Part shown: positions 34,061-43,112 of the stretch, piece after piece
Position numbering within the stretch: the stretch's first letter is position 1
How the letters are laid out: each line of letters opens with the position of its first letter
Assembly (NCBI RefSeq): GCF_014377975.1
Contig: NZ_JACMOO010000089.1
Span: 1-52,260, forward strand
DNA length: 52,260 nucleotides
Direction: 5' to 3'
Origin: Ferruginibacter sp.
GTDB taxonomy: Bacteria > Bacteroidota > Bacteroidia > Chitinophagales > Chitinophagaceae
Notes under the pieces: generated by a model
Seen by the model: the letters and a program-made list of their open reading frames with translations, nothing else
The model's database searches: none
Told to the model about the DNA's origin: nothing
Translations under genes and position numbers: made by a program

Positions 34061-35176
34061 ATGAAAAAAAAGATTGCAGTAATTACCGGGGATGGCGTGG
34101 GGCCGGAAGTAACACAACAAGCTGTAAAAGTGTTGGATGCAGTAGCTGAACATTTTAATCATACTTTCAATTATACGTACTGCCTGGCAGGCGCTGCAGC
34201 TATTGATGAAACCGGAGACCCGTTGCCGGAGGTAACCATTGAAGTTTGTTTAGCGAGCGACGCTATTTTATTTGGCGCCATTGGTCATCCGAAATATGAT
34301 AACGACCCTACTGCAAAAGTGAGGCCAGAGCAGGGTTTGCTGAAGCTTAGGAAATCACTGCAATTGTTTGCTAATATTCGCCCGGTAACAACCTATCCAT
34401 CATTGCATCATTTATCTCCTTTAAAAAGTAAATACATTGAAGGAGTTGATTTTATAATTTTTCGTGAATTAACCGGAGGTATTTATTTTGGTGAAAAGAA
34501 AACAAATGAAGACCAGACATGGGCATCGGATGATTGCAGTTATACCAAAGAAGAAGTAGAACGAATTGCGCACCTGGCTTTTCAGTCTGCACAAAAAAGA
34601 AGAAAAAAATTAACCCTGATAGATAAAGCAAACGTGCTGGAAACATCCAGGCTGTGGCGCAAAGTGGTAAAAGAAATTGCTCCGCAATACAAAGATGTAC
34701 GACTTGATTTTTTATTTGTAGACAATGCCGCCATGCAAATTGTATTGAACCCCAAACAGTTTGATGTAATCTTAACGGATAATTTATTTGGTGATATTTT
34801 AAGCGATGAAGCAAGTGTAATTACCGGGTCGCTTGGATTGTTGCCTTCCGCATCTATTGGCAATTCCAATGCGTTGTTTGAACCTATTCATGGGTCCTAT
34901 TCAAAAGCTGCCGGTAAAGATATTGCCAATCCTTTGGGTGCTATTTTATCTGTTGCTATGATGCTTGATTATTTTAATTTGAAAGAAGAAGCGCAATTAG
35001 TACGGGATGCGGTGGAATGGACGATTGAAAGTTTATTTGTATCAAAAGATATTGATCCTGTTAATTTCTATTTTACTTCTACCATTGGTGAACTCATTAG
35101 TGAATACATTGGTGGAAGAATCAGCGGCAGGGTGAATACGGAAAATATAGAATTAAGAAAGTCAACAATAATTTAG
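34061..35176 (+). CDS. leuB: 3-isopropylmalate dehydrogenase
   Basis: 371 aa, the usual size. It oxidises and decarboxylates 3-isopropylmalate to 4-methyl-2-oxopentanoate with NAD. Motifs: KIAVITGDGVGPEVTQQAVKVL, the ELTGGIYFG loop, DKANVLETSRLWRKVVKEIA (catalytic Lys of the family), DILSDEASVITGSLGLLPSASIG (metal-binding Asp pair) and FEPIHGSYSKAAGKDIANPLG. All are intact. The gap of 142 bp after leuA holds no leuC or leuD, so the isomerase is encoded elsewhere. The ilv leader promoter lies 82 bp after its stop. Confidence 0.95.
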   Translation: MKKKIAVITGDGVGPEVTQQAVKVLDAVAEHFNHTFNYTYCLAGAAAIDETGDPLPEVTIEVCLASDAILFGAIGHPKYDNDPTAKVRPEQGLLKLRKSLQLFANIRPVTTYPSLHHLSPLKSKYIEGVDFIIFRELTGGIYFGEKKTNEDQTWASDDCSYTKEEVERIAHLAFQSAQKRRKKLTLIDKANVLETSRLWRKVVKEIAPQYKDVRLDFLFVDNAAMQIVLNPKQFDVILTDNLFGDILSDEASVITGSLGLLPSASIGNSNALFEPIHGSYSKAAGKDIANPLGAILSVAMMLDYFNLKEEAQLVRDAVEWTIESLFVSKDIDPVNFYFTSTIGELISEYIGGRISGRVNTENIELRKSTII

Positions 35177-35258
35177 GTATGCTTTTAAAGTGATGTATTC
35201 AGTAGTACAGCAATCTAAAAATTATTTTTTCTCTTTCTAAATCCACTACAATAGTTCT

Positions 35259-35288
35259 TTGTTATTATAAAAAGCTTGGGTATCTTTG
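35259..35288 (+). promoter_or_regulatory. Bacteroidota promoter of the ilv leader-operon
   Basis: TTG at 35259-35261 and TATCTTTG at 35281-35288 are exactly 19 bp apart, matching the phylum consensus at all fixed positions. Transcription should begin near 35293-35296, some 10-13 nt before the leader ORF ATG at 35306. Confidence 0.8.
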
Positions 35289-35305
35289 TTGTTCAACACC
35301 TGTTT

Positions 35306-35413
35306 ATGTGTACAGCAAATTTATTAGATGGCATTAAAAATAAGGCAGTAATTATTATTGCGGTCATTGTCATTATTATACCTGTAGCATATGGAGGAGG
35401 ATTTAATATGTAG
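35306..35413 (+). CDS. Ile/Val-rich leader peptide of the ilv operon
   Basis: A 35-codon ORF, not previously named here. Residues 1-13 are MCTANLLDGIKNK; residues 14-28 are AVIIIAVIVIIIPVA, holding 7 Ile and 4 Val in 15 codons; it ends YGGGFNM before TAG. It lies just after a strong promoter and before an intrinsic terminator preceding ilvD. Ile is carried mostly by ATT and once by ATA, Val by GTA and GTC. This composition is what attenuation leader peptides of ilv operons show, because scarce charged tRNA-Ile or tRNA-Val would stall the ribosome here. It could also be a tiny membrane peptide, but position and the adjoining terminator favour a sensor role. Confidence 0.8.
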   Translation: MCTANLLDGIKNKAVIIIAVIVIIIPVAYGGGFNM

Positions 35414-35445
35414 TAAAATACTTATCATAAAAAAGCCCCGCCTCC
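35393..35445 (+). promoter_or_regulatory. Candidate antiterminator pairing of the ilv leader
   Basis: GGAGGAGG (35393-35400), within the last codons of the leader ORF, can pair with CCGCCTCC (35438-35445): seven Watson-Crick pairs and one A-G mismatch. The second segment includes part of the 5' arm of the terminator, so the two structures exclude each other. A ribosome at the leader stop codon would cover the first segment and favour termination; one stalled at the Ile/Val run would leave it free. I see no convincing pairing that blocks the first segment, so a separate 1:2 stem is not supported. Confidence 0.65.
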
Positions 35446-35464
35446 AGAAGAGACGGGGTTTTTT
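35429..35464 (+). terminator. Intrinsic terminator of the ilv attenuator
   Basis: CCCCG (35436-35440) pairs with CGGGG (35454-35458), extended outward by a G-T pair and six A-T pairs. A shorter CTC/GAG stem lies inside. Six T (35459-35464) end it. It lies between the leader peptide and ilvD, 41 bp before ilvD's ATG. Confidence 0.88.
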
Positions 35465-35505
35465 GTTTTCAAAACCGGTTATAAATTTTGCAGAAAAAAT
35501 AAAAA

Positions 35506-37185
35506 ATGGAATTAAACAAATACAGTAAAACCATCACACAGGATGAAACACAGCCCGCAGCGCAAGCCATGTTATACGGGATAGGTTTAACGGAAGATGA
35601 TTTGAAGAAAGCACAAATAGGTGTTTGCAGTATGGGCTATGATGGCAATACCTGTAACATGCATTTGAATGATTTGGCAAAACTGGTAAAACAAGGTGTA
35701 TGGGATAGTGATTTGGTGGGATTGATTTTTAATACCATTGGCATCAGCGATGGCATCAGCAATGGAACCGATGGCATGCGTTATTCACTGGTAAGCCGTG
35801 ATTTGATTGCGGATAGTATTGAAGCGGTTTGTGGTGGATTTTATTACGACGGGTTGATTGCATTGCCCGGCTGCGATAAGAATATGCCCGGTTCTATTAT
35901 GGCGATGGGAAGGCTAAACCGCCCTTCGATTATGGTGTATGGCGGTACAATTGATCCGGGGCACTACAAAGGGCAGGATTTAAATATTATTTCAGCCTTC
36001 GAGGCATTGGGGCAAAAACTGGCAGGTACCATTACGCCGGAAGATTTTAAGGAAGTGGTTAAACATAGTTGCCCTGGCGCTGGTGCCTGTGGTGGTATGT
36101 ACACTGCCAACACCATGGCCAGCGCCATTGAAGCACTCGGTATGAGTTTGCCTTATTCATCCAGTAATCCTGCATTGAGTGAAGAAAAGAAACGGGAATG
36201 TCTGGACGCAGGCAAGGCGATAAAAATTTTACTCGAAAAAAATATCCGGCCAAAAGATATCATGACAAAAAATGCATTTGAAAATGCAATTGTTACTGTG
36301 ATGATTTTTGGGGGAAGTACCAACGCAGTGCTGCATTTAATTGCGATGGCGAAGAGTGTGGATGTAAATTTAACACAGGATGATTTTCAACGCATCAGCG
36401 ATAAAACCCCTGTGCTGGCGGATTTTAAGCCAAGCGGAAAATATTTAATGCAGGAGTTACATGCGCATGGGGGTGTACCTGCAGTAATGAAATATTTGTT
36501 GCAAAAAGGTTTATTGCACGGCGATTGCCTTACGGTAACGGGTAAAACAATTGCAGAAAATTTAGTTAGTGTGCCGGATTTGAATTTTGAAACACAAAAG
36601 ATTATCTATCCTTTGGAGCAACCTTTGAAAAAAACGGGGCACCTGCAGATATTGTATGGCAATTTAGCAGAAAAAGGAAGTGTGGCAAAAATTAGTGGTA
36701 AAGAAGGCGAGCGTTTTGAAGGGCCGGCAAGAGTGTTTAATGGAGAGAAAGATTTGGTAGCAGGTATTGCAAGTGGCAGGGTTAAAAAAGGCGATGTGGT
36801 AGTAATAAGAAATGAAGGCCCTAAAGGTGCGCCTGGTATGCCTGAAATGTTGAAACCAACCTCGGCTATTATGGGTGCGGGATTGGGAAAAGATGTAGCG
36901 TTGATTACCGATGGCCGGTTTAGCGGAGGTTCTCATGGCTTTGTAGTTGGCCATATAACACCAGAAGCATTTGATGGTGGATTGATTGCATTGGTAGAGG
37001 AAGACGATATTATTGAGATTGATGTTGCATCAAAAAAGATCACTTTAAAAGTAAGTGAGGATCTGATAAAAGTACGCAGAAGCAAATGGAAACAGCCGGC
37101 ATTAAAAGAAACAAAAGGGGTGCTGTTTAAATATGCGATGTGTGTGAAAGATGCATCTCAAGGCTGTGTTACAGATGAAGCCTAA
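35506..37185 (+). CDS. ilvD: Dihydroxy-acid dehydratase
   Basis: 559 aa, the usual length. It dehydrates dihydroxy-isovalerate and dihydroxy-methylvalerate to the keto acids of valine and isoleucine. Iron-sulfur ligands lie in conserved positions: Cys50 ([10 protein letters not shown]), Cys123 ([11 protein letters not shown]) and the Cys in [17 protein letters not shown]. The substrate and metal loop is [21 protein letters not shown] with [24 protein letters not shown]. It is the first structural gene after the Ile/Val leader and terminator, so it should be the direct target of attenuation. A DinB-family gene follows 10 bp later. Confidence 0.96.
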   Translation: MELNKYSKTITQDETQPAAQAMLYGIGLTEDDLKKAQIGVCSMGYDGNTCNMHLNDLAKLVKQGVWDSDLVGLIFNTIGISDGISNGTDGMRYSLVSRDLIADSIEAVCGGFYYDGLIALPGCDKNMPGSIMAMGRLNRPSIMVYGGTIDPGHYKGQDLNIISAFEALGQKLAGTITPEDFKEVVKHSCPGAGACGGMYTANTMASAIEALGMSLPYSSSNPALSEEKKRECLDAGKAIKILLEKNIRPKDIMTKNAFENAIVTVMIFGGSTNAVLHLIAMAKSVDVNLTQDDFQRISDKTPVLADFKPSGKYLMQELHAHGGVPAVMKYLLQKGLLHGDCLTVTGKTIAENLVSVPDLNFETQKIIYPLEQPLKKTGHLQILYGNLAEKGSVAKISGKEGERFEGPARVFNGEKDLVAGIASGRVKKGDVVVIRNEGPKGAPGMPEMLKPTSAIMGAGLGKDVALITDGRFSGGSHGFVVGHITPEAFDGGLIALVEEDDIIEIDVASKKITLKVSEDLIKVRRSKWKQPALKETKGVLFKYAMCVKDASQGCVTDEA

Positions 37186-37195
37186 ATATTTGAAT

Positions 37196-37693
37196 ATGAC
37201 AAAAGCGTTTTTAATAGAATTTGCGGATTATAATAGTTGGGCAAACGGTATCGTATGTGATTGGTTACATCAAATCAGCGACCAACAATGGGAGCATGAA
37301 GTAGTTAGCAGTTTTAGTAGTATACAGACTACGGTGTTGCATATTATCAGTGCAGAGTATATCTGGCTTCAGCGAATGAATATGGTTGAAAATACAGAAT
37401 GGCTGGCAGATACTTACAAAGGCACCAGAGCACAATTAATTGTTATGTGGATACAAGCTTCCGAAAAGCTGAAGAAATTTGCACTTGACTTTAATGAAAA
37501 TAATCTGCCGGTGAAGTTTAATTTCAGGCTTCGGAACAAAGAGCTGGAGACCTTGCCTTTTTATCAGGTATTTGCTCACGTTTTTAATCATTCAACATAT
37601 CACCGTGGACAGTTGATAATGATGTTGAGGCAGGTGGGTTTTACACAAGTGAGATCAACTGATATGTTGGAATTTTTTAGAAATTTAAAATAA
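37196..37693 (+). CDS. DinB-family protein (first of two in the ilv cluster)
   Basis: 165 aa from ATG 37196. Upstream in-frame ATGs at 37151 and 37175 would overlap ilvD and are not family-like. The four-helix DinB/YfiT-like fold is indicated by FADYNSWANGIVCDWLHQI, a His49 in TVLHIISAEYIWL and the NHSTYHRGQL motif (His132, His136). These are the three metal-binding histidines of the family, and all are kept. DinB-fold proteins include thiol-dependent transferases and metalloenzymes of unknown substrate; this one has no assigned reaction. It lies inside the branched-chain operon between ilvD and ilvB. Confidence 0.8.
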   Translation: MTKAFLIEFADYNSWANGIVCDWLHQISDQQWEHEVVSSFSSIQTTVLHIISAEYIWLQRMNMVENTEWLADTYKGTRAQLIVMWIQASEKLKKFALDFNENNLPVKFNFRLRNKELETLPFYQVFAHVFNHSTYHRGQLIMMLRQVGFTQVRSTDMLEFFRNLK

Positions 37694-37776
37694 AGTTTTA
37701 CAGGCCTGGATAGAATAAGACAAAACAAAGGCTTAATTGTATTTAAGGTCTGGTAACAAAGATAAAAAATCATCGT

Positions 37777-39516
37777 ATGGAAGAAATACTTGAATTAGTA
37801 AAGGACAAGATTGAAATAAAAACCACTAAAAATATTTCGGGTAGTGTAGCCGTTCTGGAAGCTTTTGTAGCCGAAGGTGTGGAAACAATTTTTGGTTATC
37901 CGGGCGGAGCCATCATGCCTATTTATGATGCCTTGTATGATTATCATGATAAGTTAAAACACATTCTGGTTCGCCATGAGCAGGGGGGCATTCATGCCGG
38001 ACAAGGATATGCACGTGCTTCCGGAAAAACCGGGGTGGTATTTGCTACCAGCGGTCCAGGAGCTACTAACCTGGTAACAGGGTTGGCCGATGCTATGATT
38101 GATAGCACACCATTGGTTTGCATTACAGGCCAGGTGTATGCACATTTACTCGGCACAGATGCATTTCAGGAAGTTGATGTAATAAATATTACCACGCCCG
38201 TTACTAAATGGAATTATCAGGTAACTGATGCCACGGAAATTCCTTCGGTGTTAGCAAAAGCTTTTTATATTGCATCCACTGGCAGGCCCGGTCCGGTATT
38301 GATTGATATTACCAAAAATGCACAGTTGCAAAAATTTGACTTTGAGGGTTACACAAAGTGCACACATATCCGCAGTTACCGGCCTAAACCAATCGTTAGA
38401 AAAGAGTATGTGGAAGAAGCTGCCAAACTGATTAATGAAGCAAAAAAACCGTTTGTGCTTTTTGGCCAGGGTGTTATATTAGGTAAGGCCGAAAAAGAGT
38501 TTAAAGCATTCATAGAAAAAGGTGGATTACCTGCAGCATGGACCCTGCTTGGTTTAAGCGCACTGCCAACAGACCATCCGCAAAATGTAGGTATGCTCGG
38601 CATGCATGGTAATTATGGTCCCAATGTTTTAACAAACGAATGCGATGTATTGATAGCAGTTGGAATGCGCTTTGATGACAGGGTTACCGGACGTTTAGAT
38701 AAATACGCTAAACAGGCTAAGGTAATTCACCTGGATATTGATCCAGCGGAAATAGATAAAAATGTAAAATCAACGGTGCCTGTATGGGGCGATTGTAAAG
38801 AAACATTGCCGATGCTGACGAAGTTAATTGAGGCAAAAAATCACCAGGAATGGCTTGCAAGATTTAATGAATTTACCCAAAAAGAAATTGAAGTTGTAAT
38901 AAAGAATGAACTAAACCCCACCTCGGGTGAACTAACGATGGGTGAAGTAATTAAAATATTAAATGAACTTACCAACGGTGATGCCATCATTGTTACAGAC
39001 GTGGGCCAGCACCAGATGGTTACCTGCCGCTATGCAAAGTTTAATGAAACAAAAAGCAATATAACTTCTGGCGGGGCCGGCACAATGGGCTTTGCATTAC
39101 CTGCCGCCATCGGTGCTAAATTTGGAGCGCCGCATCGTACAGTTGTAGCCGTTATTGGTGATGGTGGTGTACAAATGACCATACAGGAATTGGGCACTAT
39201 TATGCAAACAGGTACTAATGTAAAAATAATGATTTTGAACAACCAGTTTTTGGGAATGGTGCGGCAGTGGCAACAATTATTTCACGATAAACGCTATTCT
39301 TTTGTTGATATTGAAAGTCCGGATTATGTAATGGTAGCAAAGGGTTATCGCATTGAAGGTCAACGTGTGAGTGAAAGGGAGAATTTACAGGCAGCAGTAA
39401 AAACAATGCTGGATCACAACGGAGCCTACTTGCTGGAAGTAATGGTAGGTAAGGAAAACAATGTGTTTCCCATGGTACCGCAAGGTTGCAGTGTTGCAGA
39501 AATAAGATTAAGTTAA
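37777..39516 (+). CDS. ilvB: Acetolactate synthase large (catalytic) subunit
   Basis: 579 aa, the size of AHAS catalytic subunits. It joins two pyruvates, or pyruvate and 2-oxobutyrate, the first common step to valine, leucine and isoleucine. Domains: N-terminal ThDP-binding (EGVETIFGYPGGAIMPIYDAL, catalytic Glu in VRHEQGGIHAGQGYARASGKTGV), central FAD-related (residues of about 210-345, PFVLFGQGV) and C-terminal ThDP-binding (VVAVIGDGGVQMTIQELGTIMQTGTNVKIMILNNQ, the GDG-N motif). It uses the ilvN subunit encoded three genes later. It is preceded by an 83-bp gap after the DinB gene. Confidence 0.95.
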   Translation: MEEILELVKDKIEIKTTKNISGSVAVLEAFVAEGVETIFGYPGGAIMPIYDALYDYHDKLKHILVRHEQGGIHAGQGYARASGKTGVVFATSGPGATNLVTGLADAMIDSTPLVCITGQVYAHLLGTDAFQEVDVINITTPVTKWNYQVTDATEIPSVLAKAFYIASTGRPGPVLIDITKNAQLQKFDFEGYTKCTHIRSYRPKPIVRKEYVEEAAKLINEAKKPFVLFGQGVILGKAEKEFKAFIEKGGLPAAWTLLGLSALPTDHPQNVGMLGMHGNYGPNVLTNECDVLIAVGMRFDDRVTGRLDKYAKQAKVIHLDIDPAEIDKNVKSTVPVWGDCKETLPMLTKLIEAKNHQEWLARFNEFTQKEIEVVIKNELNPTSGELTMGEVIKILNELTNGDAIIVTDVGQHQMVTCRYAKFNETKSNITSGGAGTMGFALPAAIGAKFGAPHRTVVAVIGDGGVQMTIQELGTIMQTGTNVKIMILNNQFLGMVRQWQQLFHDKRYSFVDIESPDYVMVAKGYRIEGQRVSERENLQAAVKTMLDHNGAYLLEVMVGKENNVFPMVPQGCSVAEIRLS

Positions 39517-39535
39517 ACATATACAATTAAGTAAA

Positions 39536-40009
39536 ATGGTAATTGAAAAAGATAAAAGTATTGAAACCGTTCAGGCCACAAGAACGCTGTTTCTGGCACT
39601 TATGGATAGCTTATCAATTGATAAGTTAAATGAAATTCCGGAAGGCTTTAACAACAATATTATCTGGAACTTTGGGCATGTAATTGTAAGCCAGCAAATA
39701 CTCTGCTACAAATTGGCTGGTCTTCCTTTAAAGATAGACGAAGCATATATTTCAAAATATTCCAAAGGCACCAAACCTGCATCTTTTATTGATGAAAATG
39801 AGTGGGTATTTTTAAAACAACAATCCACTCACCTGTTGGAGGAATTGATTACCGACATAGAAAATGGACTGTTAGATAATTATACCAGCTATACCACAAG
39901 TTTTGGTATACCCTTAAACAGTATTGAAGACGCGGTGAAATTTTTAACCATGCACGAAGGCTTGCATTTAGGGTATGCCATGGCGCTTAAAAGAATTGTA
40001 AATAAGTAA
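39536..40009 (+). CDS. DinB-superfamily protein (second of two in the ilv cluster)
   Basis: 157 aa. Compact helical protein with the DinB-fold metal pattern: His48 in IWNFGHVIVSQQI, His140 and His144 in FLTMHEGLHLGYAMAL. The sequence differs strongly from the other DinB protein in this cluster, so the pair is not a recent duplication. Function is unknown; a metal-dependent transferase or hydrolase-like role is possible. It sits 19 bp after ilvB and shares one base (TAATG) with the methyltransferase gene that follows, which implies cotranslation of the two. Confidence 0.75.
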   Translation: MVIEKDKSIETVQATRTLFLALMDSLSIDKLNEIPEGFNNNIIWNFGHVIVSQQILCYKLAGLPLKIDEAYISKYSKGTKPASFIDENEWVFLKQQSTHLLEELITDIENGLLDNYTSYTTSFGIPLNSIEDAVKFLTMHEGLHLGYAMALKRIVNK

Positions 40010-40782
40010 TGAACATACCTGCTATACATACCAAATGGAATGCTAATCTCTATGATGACAAGCATTCTTTTGTCTTCAGATATGGCGAAGACCTGGTGGA
40101 TATTTTAAATCCGCAGGCAGGCGAACGCATATTGGATATAGGCTGCGGTACCGGTTACCTTACAAGTGTAATCTCGGCTGCAGGCGCTACTGTGGTGGGT
40201 ATTGATACTTCTGTGGAAATGATTTCAAAAGCCAAAGCGCAATATCCTGAGCTGGAATTTAAGGTGCAGTCTGCCAGTGAATTTTATTTTGATCAACACT
40301 TTAATGCCATCTTTTCAAATGCAGTCCTGCACTGGGTATTACAAAAGGAAATGGCAATTGACTGTATGTACCGCAATCTCAAAAAGAGCGGACGTTTGGT
40401 ACTTGAATTTGGCGGTAAGCAAAACGTAGCAAAGATTATAACTGCCTTACAAAACAGTTTGATAAAATATGGCTATTCTGAAAATGCAGCAATTCAGTTG
40501 TGGTATTTTCCATCTGTTAGTGAATATACAGGCCTGCTTGAAAAAAGGGGTTTCAGGGTAACATATGCAGCACATTTTAACAGGGAAACAAAATTGGAGG
40601 ATACTAAAAATAGTATTAAAGACTGGATTAAAATGTTCGGCAGTGCATTCTTAAAAGGTATTGATAATGCTGTGGTCGAAAATATATTAACTGACGTGCA
40701 GGAAACACTTCAACCAACGCATTTTAGAAACGGCGAATGGTTTGCCGATTATAAAAGACTAAGAATAATTGCTATCAAATAA
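40009..40782 (+). CDS. Class I SAM-dependent methyltransferase, trans-aconitate methyltransferase-like
   Basis: 257 aa. The AdoMet-binding Rossmann motif is ERILDIGCGTGYLTSVISAAGATVVGIDTSVEMISKAKAQYPELEF (about residues 37-83), followed by FNAIFSNAVLHWVLQKEMAIDCMYRNLKKSGRLVLEFGG. The FSNAVLHWV segment and overall length resemble trans-aconitate and related small-molecule methyltransferases (Tam/Methyltransf_11). The substrate is not known. It is coupled to the DinB gene before it and lies 37 bp before ilvN, so it belongs to the ilv transcript. Confidence 0.82.
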   Translation: MNIPAIHTKWNANLYDDKHSFVFRYGEDLVDILNPQAGERILDIGCGTGYLTSVISAAGATVVGIDTSVEMISKAKAQYPELEFKVQSASEFYFDQHFNAIFSNAVLHWVLQKEMAIDCMYRNLKKSGRLVLEFGGKQNVAKIITALQNSLIKYGYSENAAIQLWYFPSVSEYTGLLEKRGFRVTYAAHFNRETKLEDTKNSIKDWIKMFGSAFLKGIDNAVVENILTDVQETLQPTHFRNGEWFADYKRLRIIAIK

Positions 40783-40819
40783 ATTTTTTATCATCGGATA
40801 ATACCGCAACAGGATAAAT

Positions 40820-41407
40820 ATGAAACAGGAATTTACAATCACCGTTTACACTGAAAACCAGATTGGTTTATTGAACCGCATTGCTATTATTTTTTCCAGG
40901 CGAAAAATAAATATTGATAGTATGAATACATCGCCATCTGAAATTGAAAATATTCACCGCTTCACTATTTTGATAGACGAAACAGAAGAAGTAGTAAGAA
41001 AAGTGTGTCGCCAGATTGAAAAACAAGTGGAAGTTTTAAAGGTTTATTTCAATACCAATGATGAAGTGGTATGGCAGGAAATGGCATTGTACAAAGTATC
41101 AACAGATGAAGTAGCAGAAAAAGTAAAAGTGGAAAGGTTATTAAGGGAATGTGGTGCAAGGGTAGTAGCTATTCGCAAAGATTTTACGGTGTTTGAAACA
41201 ACGGGCCATAGAGAGGAAACCGACCGGTTAATAAAAGAACTAGAACCTTTTGGTTTGATAGAATTTGTTCGTAGCGCAAGAATTGCCATCATTAAGGAAA
41301 GCCATGGCTTTCATGAAAAACTGAAAGAATTTGAGCAAAAAGAACCTGGTGAAGAAGTTATAGAAAATGAATTTTTAAACCAACAGCAGGAAGTGTTTAG
41401 TATGTAG
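40820..41407 (+). CDS. ilvN: Acetolactate synthase small (regulatory) subunit
   Basis: 195 aa, longer than the 80-160 aa forms of enterics. The N-terminal ACT domain (about 1-80) is FTITVYTENQIGLLNRIAIIFSRRKINIDSMNTSPSEIENIHRFTI, which senses valine in AHAS enzymes. The C-terminal domain (about 85-170: KVKVERLLRECGARVVAIRKDF and GLIEFVRSARIAI) activates the catalytic subunit. An acidic tail closes it. It stimulates IlvB and likely confers feedback control. Its separation from ilvB by two unrelated genes is unusual. Confidence 0.93.
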   Translation: MKQEFTITVYTENQIGLLNRIAIIFSRRKINIDSMNTSPSEIENIHRFTILIDETEEVVRKVCRQIEKQVEVLKVYFNTNDEVVWQEMALYKVSTDEVAEKVKVERLLRECGARVVAIRKDFTVFETTGHREETDRLIKELEPFGLIEFVRSARIAIIKESHGFHEKLKEFEQKEPGEEVIENEFLNQQQEVFSM

Positions 41408-41549
41408 CCTGATTGGCCCAATAAAATGGGAACCTCTTTAAAGCAAATTACTGTATTAAGTGAAAACTTGATATTTACCCAAATAAAAAATAAACCTCAA
41501 TTCATAACAAATCTCATTGCTGACTGGCAGGAGAAAAAACAAACTATCA

Positions 41550-43034
41550 ATGGCTAATTATTTTAACACATTATCGCTTAGAGAAAAATTGAATCAATTA
41601 GGTGTATGTGAGTTTATGGACAAAAGTGAATTTGCAGATGGTGTAAATGAACTGAAAGGAAAAAAAATAGTGATAGTGGGTTGTGGAGCACAGGGTTTAA
41701 ACCAGGGTTTAAACATGCGGGATAGCGGGCTTGATATTTCATACACATTAAGGCAGGAAGCCATTGATGCAAAAAGGCAATCCTGGAAAAGTGCCACTGA
41801 AAATGGGTTTTCCGTAGGCACTTACGAAGCATTGATTCCAACAGCTGACCTGGTAATAAATTTAACACCGGATAAACAACATACTGCAGTAGTAACAGCC
41901 ATTATGCCATTGATGAAAAAAGGGGCTGTTTTATCTTATTCTCACGGTTTTAATATTGTAGAAGAAGGTATGCAGATACGCAAAGATATTACCGTGATAA
42001 TGGTAGCCCCCAAATGTCCGGGTACAGAAGTCAGGGAAGAATATAAAAGAGGTTTTGGTGTTCCCACACTAATTGCGGTACATCCTGAAAATAATCCTGA
42101 AGAAAAAGGCTGGGCTTATGCAAAAGCCTACGCGGTTGCAACAGGCGGAAACAAGGCAGGAGTTTTAAAATCATCCTTTGTTGCCGAGGTTAAAAGCGAC
42201 CTGATGGGCGAACAAACTATTCTTTGTGGTTTACTGCAAACAGGTTCTATCCTCAGTTTTGATAAAATGATAGAAAAAGGAGTTGATAAAGCCTATGCCG
42301 CTAAATTAATTCAATATGGCTGGGAGGTAGTTACCGAAGCGTTGAAACAAGGCGGTATTACCGCAATGATGGATAGGTTGTCAAACCCTGCAAAAATTAA
42401 GGCGTTTGAAATTTCGGAACAAATGAAAGATATTATGCGTCCGCTGTTCCAGAAACACCAGGATGATATTATGAGCGGGGAATTTTCTAAAACAATGATG
42501 GAAGACTGGGCCAATGGCGATAAGAATTTGTTGACCTGGAGAGCTGCTACCGGGGAAACTGCTTTTGAAAAAACAGCACCCACCGTTTATAAAATTACCG
42601 AGCAGGAATATTTTGATAACGGATTATTACTGGTGGCATTTGTTAGGGCTGGTGTTGAACTGGCATTTGAAACAATGGTTGAATCAGGAATTAAAGAAGA
42701 ATCTGCTTACTATGAATCATTGCATGAAACGCCACTGATAGCCAATACAATTGCACGTAAAAAATTATTCGAAATGAACCGGGTAATTTCTGATACTGCT
42801 GAATACGGTTGTTATTTATTTGATCATGCATGCAAACCATTGCTGGCAGATTTTATGAAAACGGTTGATACCAATCTTATCGGTAAAAATTTTAACGATG
42901 GTGTTGAGGCAGGTGTCGATAATAAAGTGATCATTGCTGTAAATGAAATCATCCGCTACCATCCGATTGAATCAGTTGGTGCAGAATTAAGACAAGCTAT
43001 GACGGAGATGAAGACGATTAATACGGTGGCTTAA
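41550..43034 (+). CDS. ilvC: Ketol-acid reductoisomerase, class II (long form)
   Basis: 494 aa from ATG 41550 ([18 protein letters not shown]); a TTG at 41517 extends the frame without support. It isomerises and reduces acetolactate to dihydroxy-isovalerate using NADPH. The Rossmann segment is [31 protein letters not shown]. The long C-terminal helical domain is duplicated, as in E. coli-type class II enzymes (about 490 aa rather than 330). Metal and substrate residues lie in [16 protein letters not shown] and in the second repeat around [15 protein letters not shown]. It follows ilvN by 142 bp. Confidence 0.95.
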   Translation: MANYFNTLSLREKLNQLGVCEFMDKSEFADGVNELKGKKIVIVGCGAQGLNQGLNMRDSGLDISYTLRQEAIDAKRQSWKSATENGFSVGTYEALIPTADLVINLTPDKQHTAVVTAIMPLMKKGAVLSYSHGFNIVEEGMQIRKDITVIMVAPKCPGTEVREEYKRGFGVPTLIAVHPENNPEEKGWAYAKAYAVATGGNKAGVLKSSFVAEVKSDLMGEQTILCGLLQTGSILSFDKMIEKGVDKAYAAKLIQYGWEVVTEALKQGGITAMMDRLSNPAKIKAFEISEQMKDIMRPLFQKHQDDIMSGEFSKTMMEDWANGDKNLLTWRAATGETAFEKTAPTVYKITEQEYFDNGLLLVAFVRAGVELAFETMVESGIKEESAYYESLHETPLIANTIARKKLFEMNRVISDTAEYGCYLFDHACKPLLADFMKTVDTNLIGKNFNDGVEAGVDNKVIIAVNEIIRYHPIESVGAELRQAMTEMKTINTVA

Positions 43035-43112
43035 ACCTCCATTCCTTAAAAAAAGTAATTGAAGGGAATCCTTTATTTTAAAGAAGAAAATTTAATAAAA
43101 GTTATAGAATTA

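Noticed and set aside
41517..41549. TTG start for ilvC
   Set aside because: It adds [11 protein letters not shown], absent from class II enzymes that begin ANYFNTLxLR; ATG 41550 gives the standard length.
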